A stretch of DNA of 32,815 nucleotides from Phycisphaerales bacterium (GTDB lineage: Bacteria > Planctomycetota > Phycisphaerae > Phycisphaerales > UBA1924), in NCBI GenBank assembly GCA_017642965.1, contig JAEPOJ010000014.1, positions 50,187-83,001 on the forward strand. The letters run 5' to 3'. Within the stretch, counting starts at the first letter, position 1, and the number at the start of each line of letters is the position of its first letter. A model generated the notes under the pieces. It searched no databases. It had not been told where the DNA came from and was given only the letters and a program-made list of their open reading frames with translations. This document shows positions 1 through 7,733 of the stretch, in pieces. Position numbers and translations under genes: made by a program.

Positions 1-1066
1 GGCTGTTGGGGGTCCCGCCCTCACGCCCGGTGTAGCTGGCCTGCACCTGCTCCTGCGGATCGTCGCCGAAACCACCACGCGGCGGGCGTCCGCCCGTGTC
101 GTCCTCGCCGGACTGACCGCTCGCGATCTCAAGGGCTGAAACACGGATGTAATCGATCCGCTTGACCGGGGCCTCGGGGATCGCCATCGCGCCGGAGGCC
201 GCGTTGCTGTTGGCCAGGGCCGCCGCGTCGAGGATGTCGCTGATGATCCAGTAGTCCCAGAGCCACGTGAATGCAACGCTCTCGGTAACCTGGCTCGGGG
301 GCCAGTTGACCGCGGGGACGATCGAGTACCCGTCCGAGCCCACCGTGGTGATCTCGCCGCCCTCGTTGCCGTTGATGATGGCGTAGGGGGAGCAGTAGAA
401 GGTGAGGGACTTGGAGCGAGCGATGTACTCGGCCATGCGCCGGGCGGTGAGCTTCTCCTCGATCTCCTTCTGCTGCTCGGGCGTGACCTGGCTGTTGACC
501 GCGGCGCTCTTGTATTCCTGCTCGAGCTGGGCCTTGTACTGGGTCAGCGTTGACTCGAGCGAGCTTTCTGCCGGCGGCGAGCCGGCGTTGAGACGCCGGA
601 GCTTGCGCTGGTACACCGACGGCGTGTCGGGCGTGCCGACGATGGCCTCGCTCATAGCCCGCCCGAGACGCTGGCGTGTCCGTGCGTCTGGCGCCTTGGG
701 CAGGAGCCCCTCAACGAGCTCCACGTGCTCGCCCTGATTGAACGAGGTGCCGCGGTTCACCACGTCCTGCACCTGCTGCTCGCGGGCGGACTTGGCGTCC
801 AGGAAGAACTCGGTGACCGCGTCGTTCGGAGCACGCGATTCGCTGATGTCCTGCTCGCCCTCGAGGACCGCCGGAAGCGCGTAGTTGACCCGCCCGCTGG
901 AGGTGAGCGAGCGCTTCTCGGTTTCGTACGCGTCCTTGACCTTGGTGGAGACCTTGTCGTTCCACTTGCCAGCGAAGATGTAGCCGACAGGCAGCAACGC
1001 GAGGATCAGCACAATCGAGATCACGATGATCAGGTTGCCTTTGATGAATCCAAGCACTTTGTTCAC
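1..1066 (-). CDS. Membrane-anchored pilus/secretion assembly protein (PilN/PilO-like position), 3' end outside window
   Basis: An open frame begins at GTG (1066-1064) and runs without a stop off the left edge, giving at least 355 residues. The N-terminus has a short basic segment, then one strong hydrophobic helix (about residues 12-31), then a long charged region rich in Gln, Glu and Lys that could be coiled coil. This is the layout of a bitopic inner-membrane assembly protein of the PilN/PilO type. The start overlaps the stop of the upstream PilM-like gene by four bases (GTGA), so the two are very likely translationally coupled. The role in a type IV pilus or type II secretion inner-membrane platform is inferred from this neighbour and the topology; I saw no diagnostic motif. 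The visible C-terminal part is Gly/Arg/Pro rich and low in complexity. The true length is unknown. Confidence 0.6.
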   Translation of the reverse strand, partial: MNKVLGFIKGNLIIVISIVLILALLPVGYIFAGKWNDKVSTKVKDAYETEKRSLTSSGRVNYALPAVLEGEQDISESRAPNDAVTEFFLDAKSAREQQVQDVVNRGTSFNQGEHVELVEGLLPKAPDARTRQRLGRAMSEAIVGTPDTPSVYQRKLRRLNAGSPPAESSLESTLTQYKAQLEQEYKSAAVNSQVTPEQQKEIEEKLTARRMAEYIARSKSLTFYCSPYAIINGNEGGEITTVGSDGYSIVPAVNWPPSQVTESVAFTWLWDYWIISDILDAAALANSNAASGAMAIPEAPVKRIDYIRVSALEIASGQSGEDDTGGRPPRGGFGDDPQEQVQASYTGREGGTPNS

Positions 1067-3096
1067 GGCTCGTCTCCGTTGTTCTCAATCGAGTCTTCGT
1101 TCATGGGGTCGAGGACCGCGTACCACGTGATGGTCACGAGCGAGCTCGACGACTGATCCTGGCCGGTGCTGCCGGTGCGACCGCCCTGCGCGGTGGCCGG
1201 GTTCTCGATCGGCGCGAGCTGCTCGAGGTTTGTCGAACCGCCGGTCCTACCCGGGTTCGTCATGGGATCGGTGCGCGGCGCCATCGTCCCCGGTCGCGGC
1301 CCGCGCGGGCGGCTCGAGCCCACGCCCTGCATGGCCCCAGCATCCCACGGCTCGGACTGGCTCAGCACGATGGTGTACGGCGAATCATCACGCTGCATCC
1401 GGTTGCGCAGGAAGGGCTCGACCATGTCGAGCAGGAAGACCTGCGGCTCGGCGAGCGGGATCTGGAACTGGGCGGTCACCTTGATCCGCCGCTTGTCCTG
1501 GATCGACGCCAAAGCCGGGTCCATCCCCGCCATCGGATCATTCTCCGTCATCGGGCGTCCGCCGGGGCGTCCGCCGGGCCGGCCCCCACCCTGATTGCTC
1601 AGCCCAGTCTCCGGGATGGTCAGGTACTCGTTGTTCAGCGCGACGAGCTTGAAGGGCTCCGCACCCCTGAACGCGTCCGCGAGGCGCTGATCGGTATCGG
1701 CCGCCGCGCGGGCGTTGGCGTTCACGCTGGAAATCAGGCGTGACGTGTCCTCAAGGATGTGCGTGTAGTACGCGTTCTCGTCGAGCAGCCCAACGATCTG
1801 AGCGCCGCGGAGGTCCGCCTGCGCGCTGTCCGTGACGCCCGCCTCTTCGGCCGCGTTCGCGAGGGTGCGGGCCTCGTTGGCAACCGTTGAAAGAATGGTG
1901 GGCCTGCTCGCGCCCTCGAAGGCGCTGGAGTCGAGGAGCGGGCGGATGAACATCGCGCCGGCCGCGGCGGCGGCGAGCCCCGCGGCGGTCGCGAAGTAGG
2001 GCACCTTGCGCTTCCACATCGCTTCCTTGATGACGGGGATCGGCATCAGGTTGGCCTTCATCGGGGCGTGCTCGAAGTTCTGGAGCACGCAGCCGTAGGC
2101 GGTAGCGAGGTTGAAGCTCGACGCCTGGAACTCGCCGGCCTGGGGGCCGTCCATCGATATCTTCTTGAACTGCTCAAGGCGGTAGACGTCCATCCCGGTC
2201 TGCTGCTTAAGGTACTTGCGGAGCCCGGGGAGGCGGAAGGTCGAGCCGAGCCCGACGAGGCGCTTCAGGTCGGCGTCGGGGTGGACGCTCTGGTAGAAGC
2301 CGATGGAGCGCTGGATCTCTTGCACGATGTCGGAGAAGACGGGGCGCATGGCCTGGAAGACGTGGCGGGCGTGCTTGGACTGCTCGGCCTCACGCTTGAG
2401 CTTCTCGGCCTTGGTGTAGCTGAGCTTGAAGGCGCTGACGAGCGCCTCGGTGAACTTGTGCCCGCCGATCGGGAAGGTGCGGACCCAGACGCGCCCGGCT
2501 TCGGCGATGATCATGTCGGTGGAGACCGTGCCGATGTCGAGGATGATCGTGCCCGGGGTGTCATCGGTGAACCCGAGATCGACGGCCAGCGCGTTGTAGG
2601 CCGCGATGGGCGAGAGCGTCACGAGGTCAGGGGTCAGCCCGACGTCGGAGAGCATGGAAAGCTGGTCCATGATGCGCTGACGCGTGACGGCAAAGATGCC
2701 CACCTCGATGTCAGGCGAGTCGGGCGAGACGAAGGTCTGGTAGTCCCACTCCACCTCTTCGAGGGGGAAGGGGATCTGCTGGACCGCCTCGAACTTGACG
2801 ATGTCGGGGACCTTCTTCGGCTCGACGGGGGGGAGCTTGGCGAAGCGGGCGAAGCTCTGGTGACCCGGGAGCGAGACGGCGATGTGCGCGTTGCTCAGGT
2901 CGTGCTGGTTGACGAGCGTGCCCAGCGCGACGCGCATCGCGTCGGCCTGGTCGAGCTCGGGTGTCGAGAGCACCTTGGGGTGGTTGATGATGGCGTAGTC
3001 GAGGACCTTGTACTCGCCGCCGTCATTCTCGAGCTTCAGGGCCTTGATGGCGCCGTAGCCCATCTCGATGCCCCAGCAGATATTCGAAGAAGCCAT
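1063..3096 (-). CDS. PilM-like actin-fold ATPase fused to a PilN-like membrane segment
   Basis: The protein has 677 residues. Residues 6-340 look like PilM, the actin-like (FtsA-fold) cytoplasmic protein of type IV pilus assembly: an N-terminal GIEMG strand (9-13), the second phosphate-binding region ILDIGTVSTD (185-194), IGGHKFTEAL (210-219) and the adenosine-side LVGLGSTFRLPGL (280-292). PilM proteins usually end near 350-380 residues. Here the chain continues with NLMP at 349-352, which resembles the PilN peptide that docks onto PilM, then a basic stretch, a single TM helix (about 365-388), and about 290 more residues with a predicted alpha/beta part near 535-590 and Gly/Arg/Pro-rich linkers. 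I read this as a PilM-PilN fusion. The start ATG has a GGAG Shine-Dalgarno nearby. The next gene overlaps by 4 nt. Pathway assignment is by family; whether it serves a pilus or a type II-like secretion system is not visible. Confidence 0.75.
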   Translation of the reverse strand: MASSNICWGIEMGYGAIKALKLENDGGEYKVLDYAIINHPKVLSTPELDQADAMRVALGTLVNQHDLSNAHIAVSLPGHQSFARFAKLPPVEPKKVPDIVKFEAVQQIPFPLEEVEWDYQTFVSPDSPDIEVGIFAVTRQRIMDQLSMLSDVGLTPDLVTLSPIAAYNALAVDLGFTDDTPGTIILDIGTVSTDMIIAEAGRVWVRTFPIGGHKFTEALVSAFKLSYTKAEKLKREAEQSKHARHVFQAMRPVFSDIVQEIQRSIGFYQSVHPDADLKRLVGLGSTFRLPGLRKYLKQQTGMDVYRLEQFKKISMDGPQAGEFQASSFNLATAYGCVLQNFEHAPMKANLMPIPVIKEAMWKRKVPYFATAAGLAAAAAGAMFIRPLLDSSAFEGASRPTILSTVANEARTLANAAEEAGVTDSAQADLRGAQIVGLLDENAYYTHILEDTSRLISSVNANARAAADTDQRLADAFRGAEPFKLVALNNEYLTIPETGLSNQGGGRPGGRPGGRPMTENDPMAGMDPALASIQDKRRIKVTAQFQIPLAEPQVFLLDMVEPFLRNRMQRDDSPYTIVLSQSEPWDAGAMQGVGSSRPRGPRPGTMAPRTDPMTNPGRTGGSTNLEQLAPIENPATAQGGRTGSTGQDQSSSSLVTITWYAVLDPMNEDSIENNGDEP

Positions 3097-3280
3097 GGGA
3101 TCTCCGGGTTGGAATCGTCATGAACGCCCGCGCCAGCACTCCGGACGCGAGGGGGTGAATCGTATCCGCAATCCGCGGCACATGCACACGATACGGGATC
3201 CGAACGGGCTTGTTCCCCGTCAGAACGGGGTTGTGACACACACGTGACAATACAATTGAATGCAGACGTGTTCGTCCGGA

Positions 3281-4657
3281 TCAGGTGTAGACGGCAACGC
3301 TCGCGGAGGAGACGAACGCGGTCCCCTGCGGGTCCATCGTCGCCGCATAGTTCAGGATGTCCACCTGTGAAGGATTGATGGTCCGCATCATGGCGCTGAT
3401 GTTGCCGATGGAACACCAGCGTGTGGGGTTCTGCTGCCACGCCATGTTGCCGATCAGGTCATCAACCTTGCGATCAGCAATCAGCTTGAGCATCTCCTGA
3501 TCATGCTGGGCAACCTTGGAGCGGAACTGGAGGGTCTGCTCATCATCGCCCGCGAGCGGCTGCTGATCCCCAAATGCGGGCCCGACGTGGCTCAGATCCG
3601 CGGAACTGACCACGAGCGTCTTGCCCCCCACTTCACCGATCGCCGATTTGAGCGCCTCAACGAACGGATCCATGCCGAGACCATTTCCGTCATAACTCTC
3701 GCCGTTGTTTACGGTTGGGTCATGGATGAGGGCGGCGAAGACCTTGGGGTAGTTGCCGTTCTCATCCTTGCCGAACACGTGCTGGATCCACGGGATGTGC
3801 AGCTCGATCGAGTGCTCATTCTCGTGATCAAAGCGGTTGGCGAGCAGCTGCTGGGATTGGTCCTGCCCGAGGGCGTTTCCGAGCGACTCCAGGAGCTGGG
3901 CATCGAGCTCACAAACACCGAACGGTGTTTCGAACCCCTTGTCACAGCCGCAGATACCGGTGGATTGACCGAAATGGTTGGTCCCGAGGATCACGATCCG
4001 GTCCGGGCGGTCGACCACACGCATGCGGCCGTAGATGTGTGCGTAGTTCATCCAGCCCCGCACATAATCGAGGTGAGGCGCGATGATTCCAGCCGGAAGC
4101 GCCTCAAGACTGGGCGTTTCAGCGTCCTTGAGGGCATCGTCGATCCACGCATCCATTTGTTCGGCGAGTTTTTGGGGCCCCATCTCCTTCTTCTGCTCAT
4201 CGGTGGGCTCTTCGCCGAGGGACTGCGCCACCAGCAGGTCCGCCATCTGGGCGGTGGACCCGGGAGGGAGCGTGTCGTTGGCATCGAAATCGTCCTGCAT
4301 CTTCTTGGCGAGGGCATCGAAGTTGGGACCGAAGATCAGCCCGGCATCGTCGAGCTGGGCGACGAGCTGCTCGAGCATGGGACGCTGGAGCCCCTTGCCG
4401 ACCTCGGAGATGATCTGATCGAGGTCGCGCGAGCCGTCCATCATGGGGAGGACGGACTGGAACGCGGGATGGGTGACGACCATCTTGGTGGAGATCTGCT
4501 GGGCGTCTGCGAGCCCGAGCATGGTGATTTTCTTGCCCTCTGGCCCGTTGACGGGGACCGGCACGCCGCGGATGTTGCGGAGCTTCGGGCTCTGCTGGTG
4601 CGTGGCGCTGGGGTCGAACTGGGGATGGGCGGGTTGTTCGGGTGGGGTCTGGGACAT
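3281..4657 (-). CDS. AmmeMemoRadiSam system protein B (MEMO1 family) with N-terminal PqqD-like domain
   Basis: The protein has 458 residues. Residues 188-458 form a MEMO1/class III extradiol dioxygenase-like domain. The five metal-site or active-site positions known from human MEMO1 can be placed: His195 (in APHLDY), His228 (in GTNHFG), Asp354 and His357 (in SSADLSH), and Cys415 (in RWCSIGN). The first about 110 residues, with MMDGSRDLDQI and LVAQLDDAGLI, resemble a small PqqD-like winged helix. A Glu/Asp-rich linker (about 115-185) joins the two. In many prokaryotes MEMO is found with AMMECR1 and a radical SAM protein; neither is in this window. The start ATG is preceded by an AGAGGAG ribosome site at about 4663-4670. 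The gene is divergent from the next gene, across about 206 bp. The reaction carried out by bacterial MEMO proteins is not established, so only the family is claimed. Confidence 0.88.
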   Translation of the reverse strand: MSQTPPEQPAHPQFDPSATHQQSPKLRNIRGVPVPVNGPEGKKITMLGLADAQQISTKMVVTHPAFQSVLPMMDGSRDLDQIISEVGKGLQRPMLEQLVAQLDDAGLIFGPNFDALAKKMQDDFDANDTLPPGSTAQMADLLVAQSLGEEPTDEQKKEMGPQKLAEQMDAWIDDALKDAETPSLEALPAGIIAPHLDYVRGWMNYAHIYGRMRVVDRPDRIVILGTNHFGQSTGICGCDKGFETPFGVCELDAQLLESLGNALGQDQSQQLLANRFDHENEHSIELHIPWIQHVFGKDENGNYPKVFAALIHDPTVNNGESYDGNGLGMDPFVEALKSAIGEVGGKTLVVSSADLSHVGPAFGDQQPLAGDDEQTLQFRSKVAQHDQEMLKLIADRKVDDLIGNMAWQQNPTRWCSIGNISAMMRTINPSQVDILNYAATMDPQGTAFVSSASVAVYT

Positions 4658-4697
4658 CGGCGCTCCTCTGCCTGTCTTCTTCTCTCGTTGGATGAGT

Positions 4698-4703
4698 AGT
4701 GTA
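4698..4703 (-). promoter_or_regulatory. Possible -10 element TACACT upstream of the MEMO-family gene
   Basis: On the minus strand the hexamer TACACT lies 40 nt before the start codon, with a weak TTCATT 17 nt further upstream. The implied leader contains the strong AGAGGAG ribosome site. The same hexamer precedes two other minus-strand genes at 9086-9091 and 24994-24999. This is a motif match only. Confidence 0.3.
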
Positions 4704-4863
4704 GGGGTGAGGGTGGACCAAATGAATTTCCCGGCTAAACTTGTCGTCCCGCGCAGCGCAGAGCCGTGCGGAGACAGAGACTTGCAACCCCTGCGGAGGC
4801 AATTGCTTACCGGGACACCCGGCGCACCTGCTCCCGCGAGATGAATCAGTACGAGGCAGCGTC

Positions 4864-5181
4864 ATGATCGACACACTCAACGCCGGCGACACGATCAAGT
4901 GCACCATCAGCAAGGTGCCCAGCAACAAGGGCTCACGCGACACCATCACCCGCCTGATGCGTCGCGATCCCGACATCAAGCGTGGTCTGGCTCGTGCGCA
5001 GCGGATGCGTCGTCAGCGCATGCACGCCTACATCCGTGGTGGACGCATGTGGTACTCGCGTGAGAAGGCCGCAAAGATCGCGATCTGCGAGCAGGGCAAC
5101 ACCTGGTCGATGCGTTTCACGCACGACATCGCCCCGGACCTCTCGTCCGTCGAGCAGTTCCTCTCTGTCGAGAAGGCCTGA
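4864..5181 (+). CDS. Small basic protein of unknown function
   Basis: The protein has 105 residues. I do not recognise the family. It has an N-terminal hydrophilic beta-rich piece (NAGDTIKCTISKVP), then a strongly basic helix-forming centre rich in Arg and Met (about residues 28-62, including RMRRQRMHAY), and an acidic C-terminus. The charge pattern suggests binding to nucleic acid or the ribosome, but that is inference. The ATG at 4864 is chosen because GAGG lies about 8 nt upstream and because codons before it read as low-complexity Cys/Pro sequence unlike the body. The frame stays open to 4741, so a longer form is formally possible. A good rho-independent terminator follows 26 nt after the stop, so it appears to be a single-gene transcript. 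The compact transcript and biased codon use argue that it is a real, expressed gene. Confidence 0.8.
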   Translation: MIDTLNAGDTIKCTISKVPSNKGSRDTITRLMRRDPDIKRGLARAQRMRRQRMHAYIRGGRMWYSREKAAKIAICEQGNTWSMRFTHDIAPDLSSVEQFLSVEKA

Positions 5182-5207
5182 GCCCCGCGAACGATTGAAG
5201 AAACATG

Positions 5208-5231
5208 CCCGCTCAAGCGAGCGGGTTTTTT
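5208..5231 (+). terminator. Rho-independent terminator of the small basic protein gene
   Basis: A perfect 7-bp stem CCCGCTC/GAGCGGG with an AAGC loop is followed by six T residues (5226-5231). It lies 26 nt downstream of the stop codon. Confidence 0.9.
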
Positions 5232-5303
5232 CATGTCGTCCCGGCGCGAGACTACCATGATGCTGACACTCAGGCACAACCGCCCACCGCAAGGAGGACA
5301 CGC

Positions 5304-5885
5304 ATGAAGAGCATGATCACACCCGGCGCGATCGCGCTGATCGCTGGGCTCGCCCTCGTCGGCTGCAGCGACACCAACACGAGCGGCGACGCGCCACAGT
5401 CTGATGCGCACGCGCACCACGATCACGACGGTCATGATCACGACCATGACCACGATCACGGGGACGCGGATCGCCAGCCCGACACCTACAGCGGAATCAG
5501 GGGCGAGATCACCTCGCTCCCGGACCCCAATGTGCCCAACAGCGAGCTCAAGATCCGCCACGAGCAGATCCGCGACTTCAAGACCAAGGACGGCACGGTC
5601 AGCGTGACGCCCGAAGGGATCGCAGGGATGCGCTCGATGACCATGCCCTTCCCCCTGGGCGATGAAGTCAGCCTCGATGGATACAGCGTCGGCGACAAGG
5701 TCGAGTTCGACTTCACGGTCAACTGGGGCGGCGGCTCGGCGCCCGCGTGGTTCATTACACGAATCGAAAAGCTCCCCGCCGATACGGAGATCGATTACAC
5801 CAACGTGATCGAGGAGAACCTCGAGGATCTCGAAGACGCGGCCCACGACATGATGGGCCACGATCACGAGGACGAAGGGCCTTAA
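5304..5885 (+). CDS. His-rich lipoprotein with CusF-like copper-binding domain
   Basis: The protein has 193 residues. An N-terminal hydrophobic signal ends in the lipobox LVGC, with Cys21 as the lipidation site. Residues about 32-52 are an alternating His/Asp metal-binding stretch. Residues about 60-160 match the CusF/copper-binding periplasmic pattern: KIRHEQI supplies a His, and SMTMPFPL supplies the two Met residues of the Cu(I)/Ag(I) site, followed by VGDKVEFDF as the closing beta strands. A second short His cluster (HDHED) is at the C-terminus. The expected role is binding or delivery of copper at the outer face of the cytoplasmic membrane or in the outer membrane. No CusA/B/C efflux genes are next to it, so it acts alone here. 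The start at 5304 is fixed by AAGGAGG at 5291-5297. A terminator follows 31 nt after the stop. Confidence 0.8.
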   Translation: MKSMITPGAIALIAGLALVGCSDTNTSGDAPQSDAHAHHDHDGHDHDHDHDHGDADRQPDTYSGIRGEITSLPDPNVPNSELKIRHEQIRDFKTKDGTVSVTPEGIAGMRSMTMPFPLGDEVSLDGYSVGDKVEFDFTVNWGGGSAPAWFITRIEKLPADTEIDYTNVIEENLEDLEDAAHDMMGHDHEDEGP

Positions 5886-5916
5886 CCGGGGCACCGCACC
5901 GCAGCGTTCAAACCAC

Positions 5917-5942
5917 AAAGCACACCCTGGGGTGTGCTTTTT
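5917..5942 (+). terminator. Rho-independent terminator after the copper-binding lipoprotein
   Basis: A perfect 10-bp stem AAAGCACACC/GGTGTGCTTT with a CTGG loop, ending in five T residues. Because the left arm begins with A residues it could also act weakly on the opposite strand. Confidence 0.88.
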
Positions 5943-5983
5943 CGTGTCTGGGTGGTGGCGTGTGGCGTTGGGTGTGCACAAAG

Positions 5984-6020
5984 AAAAACCCGGCACTCAG
6001 CCCGAAGGCCAAGCGCCGAG
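5984..6020 (-). terminator. Strand-specific UUCG-loop terminator for minus-strand transcription
   Basis: Read on the minus strand, 6020-5989 forms a 14-bp stem closed by a TTCG loop, followed by five T residues (5988-5984). Four of the pairs are G.U wobbles in minus-strand RNA but would be C.A mismatches in plus-strand RNA, so the structure clearly belongs to the minus strand. The nearest minus-strand gene upstream is the uracil-DNA glycosylase, whose stop is 283 nt away. Confidence 0.85.
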
Positions 6021-6303
6021 TCTCGTGGGGGTCATGATTGGGCAGTCACCGAGGTGCTGCGATGGGCCGAAACCCTCGGCACATGGTGCCGATAACAAAC
6101 CGTGCGTGTCTTCTTTTCATCACCCGTGCGAGACCTGCACAGGCGGGGGGACGATGAACTGTTCGATACGGACAGCGGGTTGGTTCCGTCCGCTGACAGT
6201 TTCTTTCGACATTTTGTACGCGTCGTTTCAGGTGCGGATGCACACGCGTGCTGAAATGACGCTGCAGCGTCCGAATTCCCGCGTATCTCGTCCGGTAGCA
6301 CGC
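6021..6303. other. Noncoding stretch between the glycosylase stop and its terminator
   Basis: Short frames on both strands have no ribosome site, no recognisable protein character and no agreement between them, so I call none of them. On the minus strand this would be a 283-nt 3' untranslated region or a separate small RNA ending at the terminator at 5984. Within it, about 6168-6198, CAGCGG and CCGCTG can pair, with an alternative ACGGA/TCCGT pairing overlapping it. Confidence 0.4.
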
Positions 6304-7179
6304 TCAAACGCCCTTGAGCTTCTCCATGACCATCTGCAGATCTGACCAGACTTTGCGCCGGTTTTCCTCGGTGTATGAGCGCAGGAGGTACGCGGGGTGG
6401 TACGTCGCCATGACCTCGATGCTCGGGTACGCGTCGAGGTCCTGATCCGAGATGATCCCGCCGCTGGATGACGGCGGTGGGAACGCGTGCCAGCGACCAC
6501 GGAGCGAACGCATCGGGCTGGTGGTTCCCAGGAGCAAATGCGAAGCGGGCAGGCCCAGCGTCACGATCACCTTGGGCTCGATGATGCGGATCTGCTCGAG
6601 CAGGTAGGGCGCGCAGAGGCGCGCCTCCTCGCTGGTAGGTGTCGCGTTGTTGGGCGGGCGTGTCTTGAGGACGTTGCAGATGTACACGCTCTCGCGTGAG
6701 TACCCCATCGCGACGATCATCTTTTCCAGCAGTTGACCGGCACGACCGACGAACGGACGCCCGGTCTGGTCTTCCTGCTCGCCCGGGGCCTCGCCCACGA
6801 ACATGAGGTCCGCGTCGGCGGCCCCCTCACCGAAGACGATGTTGGTGAAGCTGGTGTTGAAATGCTGATGCGGCGCGTCCTGCTCGTATCGGGCTCTGAG
6901 CGCGTCCAGACGGGCCTGCGCGTCCGAGATCGCATCGCTCTGCGCGCGGAGTTCGGCGAGGGGCACCGCCGCCATGCGATTCAGTTCGCCGGCGTCTGGT
7001 GGCGTGGCGGCATCGGGGAGCGGGTTTGATGGCTGCGGCGTGGATTTCGGCTCGATCTCGCCCGCCGCCTGCTGGGTGCTCAGCCCCTGCGGCGCCGTGC
7101 CCAGCGGGAGGAAGTCGACTCCCAGCAGCTGGGTGGTCCGGGCGTGCTGGGCGATGAGTTGGCGGGCGTCGGGGCTCAT
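6304..7179 (-). CDS. Uracil-DNA glycosylase, family 4-like, lacking the Fe-S cysteines
   Basis: The protein has 291 residues. The catalytic part starts near residue 112. Motif A is GEAPGEQED with [12 protein letters not shown] (129-151), and motif B is HPAYLL (261-266); these are the uracil-pocket signatures of family 4/5 glycosylases, which remove uracil from DNA to start base excision repair. Family 4 enzymes normally hold a 4Fe-4S cluster with four cysteines, two before motif A and two after. This protein has only two cysteines in all, C168 and C189. C189 occupies the usual fourth position, the third is Thr173 (KTRPP where KCRPP is usual), and the N-terminal CxxC is missing. The first 110 residues are a Pro/Ala-rich, poorly ordered extension. 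A good terminator lies 284 nt downstream. Confidence 0.85.
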   Translation of the reverse strand: MSPDARQLIAQHARTTQLLGVDFLPLGTAPQGLSTQQAAGEIEPKSTPQPSNPLPDAATPPDAGELNRMAAVPLAELRAQSDAISDAQARLDALRARYEQDAPHQHFNTSFTNIVFGEGAADADLMFVGEAPGEQEDQTGRPFVGRAGQLLEKMIVAMGYSRESVYICNVLKTRPPNNATPTSEEARLCAPYLLEQIRIIEPKVIVTLGLPASHLLLGTTSPMRSLRGRWHAFPPPSSSGGIISDQDLDAYPSIEVMATYHPAYLLRSYTEENRRKVWSDLQMVMEKLKGV

Positions 7180-7197
7180 GGGTTCATGGTAGCAAAC

Positions 7198-7220
7198 AAC
7201 CCCGCCTGCTTGGCGGGGTT
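7198..7220 (-). terminator. Hairpin terminator after the small membrane protein gene
   Basis: A perfect 9-bp stem AACCCCGCC/GGCGGGGTT with a 5-nt loop lies between the stop at 7251 and the glycosylase start at 7179. On the minus strand it is followed by GTTTGC, an imperfect T tract. Termination or attenuation between the two genes is the likely effect. Confidence 0.6.
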
Positions 7221-7250
7221 GCGGGCATCGATCATTGATCTGGGTGCTGA

Positions 7251-7583
7251 TCAGCCGTCGCTGGGCGGATCGGTCGGGAGGTTCTGCTGGAGATCCTCTG
7301 CCGCGTCGTCCGCGCCTTCTTCGAGATCATCCGCCAGGTCTTCCGCCTGCTGCTGCGCTTCGTCGAGCAGTTCTTCCGGCGTCATGTCATCGCCTCGATC
7401 GCGGGACGAGCCGGTGCCGGGCGTCACCTGTGAGTTGGGGTTCACGGGGATCTTGGTCCCGCCGAGGAAGTCCGGCAGGAAGGCACCGGCGACGGCACCG
7501 ATGATCAGCCCGAGGATGAGCCCCGGAAGGAATGCGTGTGAAAAGCTGCTGTTGCTGCCCGCGTTCGCGTTATCGTTGCTCAT
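7251..7583 (-). CDS. Small single-TM acidic membrane protein, unknown function
   Basis: The protein has 110 residues. After a short Asn/Ser-rich N-terminus there is one glycine-rich hydrophobic helix (about 17-40, FLPGLILGLIIGAVAGAFLP), then a Pro/Asn linker, and a strongly acidic Glu/Asp/Ala helix with coiled-coil character (about 75-100). The N-terminus is probably cytoplasmic or the anchor is uncleaved. I chose the ATG at 7583 because the frame before it reads as non-hydrophobic, Cys/His-containing sequence with no ribosome site; the start is not certain. No family is recognised. Similar small acidic anchored proteins occur widely, so no function is offered. Confidence 0.6.
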   Translation of the reverse strand: MSNDNANAGSNSSFSHAFLPGLILGLIIGAVAGAFLPDFLGGTKIPVNPNSQVTPGTGSSRDRGDDMTPEELLDEAQQQAEDLADDLEEGADDAAEDLQQNLPTDPPSDG

Positions 7584-7649
7584 GAGTATTGACCCTGTTG
7601 TGTGCCCGAGTTGCATGATCGTATGCTCATCAGATCGGCATGGAACGGC

Positions 7650-7677
7650 CATGGGCTTGATGATACCTTAGCCCATG
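7650..7677. other. Inverted repeat upstream of the small membrane protein gene
   Basis: CATGGGCT and AGCCCATG form a perfect 8-bp inverted repeat separated by 12 nt. It lies between the acetyltransferase stop (7734) and the small membrane protein start (7583). There is no T tract, so an operator or mRNA structure is more likely than a terminator. Confidence 0.35.
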
Positions 7678-7733
7678 CTCACTGATTCTCGCAGCGACAA
7701 GGCCCAAAAGCATGGAAAACCGGGCGATCGGGC

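Noticed and set aside
2068..3123. 351-codon plus-strand frame over the PilM-like gene
   Set aside because: Composition is Leu/Gly/Asp/Glu shadow sequence with no motif; the opposite strand has convincing homology.
3215..3230. 6-bp hairpin CCCCGT/ACGGGG after the MEMO gene as a terminator
   Set aside because: The stem is short and no T tract follows on either strand.
6032..6307. Two short minus-strand frames between the glycosylase and its terminator
   Set aside because: TTG start or no ribosome site, Ser/Thr/Arg-rich sequence, and no agreement with a known family. Kept only as a noncoding feature.
5932..6345. 137-codon plus-strand frame across the noncoding stretch
   Set aside because: It starts inside a terminator, has no ribosome site and runs into the end of the glycosylase gene on the other strand.
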